Made by a program: the position numbers and the translations under genes. From Bacillota bacterium (GTDB taxonomy: Bacteria > Bacillota > Clostridia > Peptostreptococcales > Anaerovoracaceae): DNA of 6,101 nt. The stretch is taken from NCBI GenBank assembly GCA_017549385.1, contig JAFYUX010000171.1, forward strand, positions 1 through 6,101. Direction: 5' to 3'. This document shows, piece by piece, positions 5,789 to 6,101 of the stretch (within the stretch, counting starts at the first letter, position 1; the number at the start of each line of letters is the position of its first letter). The notes below the pieces were generated by a model that had not been told where the DNA came from, ran no database searches, and saw only the letters and a list, made by a program, of their open reading frames with translations.

Positions 5789-5796
5789 ATGCCGCA

Positions 5797-6101
5797 ATAA
5801 GAAAAAGGTATAGGGATAACAAAAGTTTCGGCCGGGCAGGGGAGAGCCGGGCTGTAGATTTTCTGGACAGAAAAGGCTACGAAATCATAGCTCAAAATTA
5901 CAGATGCCGTTTTGGGGAAATCGACATAGTTGCATCTGAGGGAGATGTACTCTGTTTTATTGAGGTGAAAACCAGATCGTCAGTGAGATACGGATCGCCA
6001 TGTCAGGCCGTAGACCGTCAAAAGGTACTTCATATAAAAAGGTGCGCCTGGAGTTTTTTACATGAGCAAGGTTATGTGCAGTATCGTGACAAGCTGGTTA
6101 A
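5797..6101 (+). CDS. yraN: YraN/UPF0102 family protein, predicted nuclease fold (3' end cut by window edge; unusual start)
   Basis: The visible 101 codons match the N-terminal and central part of the YraN (UPF0102) family, usually about 115-130 residues, which has a restriction-endonuclease-like PD-(D/E)XK-related fold but no firmly established function. Counting from ATA at 5797, the family motifs are GRAGESRAVDFL (12-23), NYRCRFGEIDIVA (34-46) with Glu41 and Asp43, FIEVKTRS (54-61) with Glu56 and Lys58, and YGSPCQAVDRQK (65-76). These supply the E/D...ExK pattern of the nuclease superfamily. No ATG, GTG or TTG lies between the promoter and the first motif. ATA has ideal spacing from AAAGGAGG and gives 11 residues before GRxGE, typical for the family. 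The alternative TTG at 5734 adds 21 residues but lies in the -35 box. A sequencing error is also possible. The gene is its own transcription unit after the terminator. Confidence 0.85.
   Translation, partial: MRKRYRDNKSFGRAGESRAVDFLDRKGYEIIAQNYRCRFGEIDIVASEGDVLCFIEVKTRSSVRYGSPCQAVDRQKVLHIKRCAWSFLHEQGYVQYRDKLV

Larger units (their letters stand above)
5608..5796. promoter_or_regulatory. Gap between coaBC and yraN: terminator then promoter(s)
   Basis: This 189-bp non-coding stretch holds the operon terminator at its left end and a near-consensus promoter with ribosome binding site at its right end. Between them (about 5650-5733) I see a possible second -10 box (TATAAT at 5682-5687) and a 9-base direct repeat TTGATGTAA at 5704-5712 and 5762-5770. 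No RNA gene or recognisable riboswitch is visible. Confidence 0.75.

Noticed and set aside
5789..5800. ATG-CCG-CAA-TAA as a tiny leader ORF or the true yraN start
   Set aside because: The ATG touches the Shine-Dalgarno core with no spacing, stops after three codons and is out of frame with yraN; a -1 shift at the stop would be needed to join it to the gene.

Overview
The window looks like ordinary chromosomal DNA from a low-to-moderate-GC Gram-positive anaerobe, most likely class Clostridia (Bacillota). The basis is the gene set and order (rqcH-type NFACT gene facing yicC-gmk-rpoZ-coaBC), strong GGAGG-type Shine-Dalgarno sites, AT-rich intergenic DNA, and the bifunctional CoaBC. I cannot name the genus from sequence alone.

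Layout. On the minus strand, reading leftward from about 2437, an rqcH/NFACT gene (2360-630) is followed after 52 bp by a metallo-beta-lactamase-fold hydrolase (577 to beyond the left edge, so its last residues are missing). From 2361 to 2518 lies a divergent AT-rich promoter region with a perfect 15-bp palindrome. On the plus strand, yicC (2519-3403), gmk (3420-4031), rpoZ (4032-4316) and coaBC (4378-5607) are tightly packed and look like one operon, closed by a strong intrinsic terminator at 5619-5648. A 189-bp gap then holds one near-consensus sigma-A promoter, and a yraN/UPF0102 gene begins near 5797 and runs off the right edge.

The plus-strand operon joins housekeeping functions: a YicC-family endoribonuclease, guanylate kinase (GMP to GDP), the omega subunit of RNA polymerase, and the two middle steps of coenzyme A synthesis. 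The facing rqcH gene acts in ribosome-associated quality control. The neighbourhood resembles the Bacillus subtilis yloA/yloC-remA-gmk-rpoZ-coaBC-priA region, but remA is absent between yicC and gmk, and a terminator stands where priA would follow coaBC.

I found no mobile element, CRISPR array, RNA gene or recognisably new system. The points most worth a second look are: yraN, which has a strong promoter and ribosome binding site but no ATG/GTG/TTG at the right place (an AUA codon sits at ideal spacing); glutamate instead of aspartate at the conserved Asp-Arg pair of RqcH; the missing remA; and small hairpins sharing a CTCCG core in three of the intergenic gaps, one of which recurs almost exactly inside the coaBC interdomain linker.
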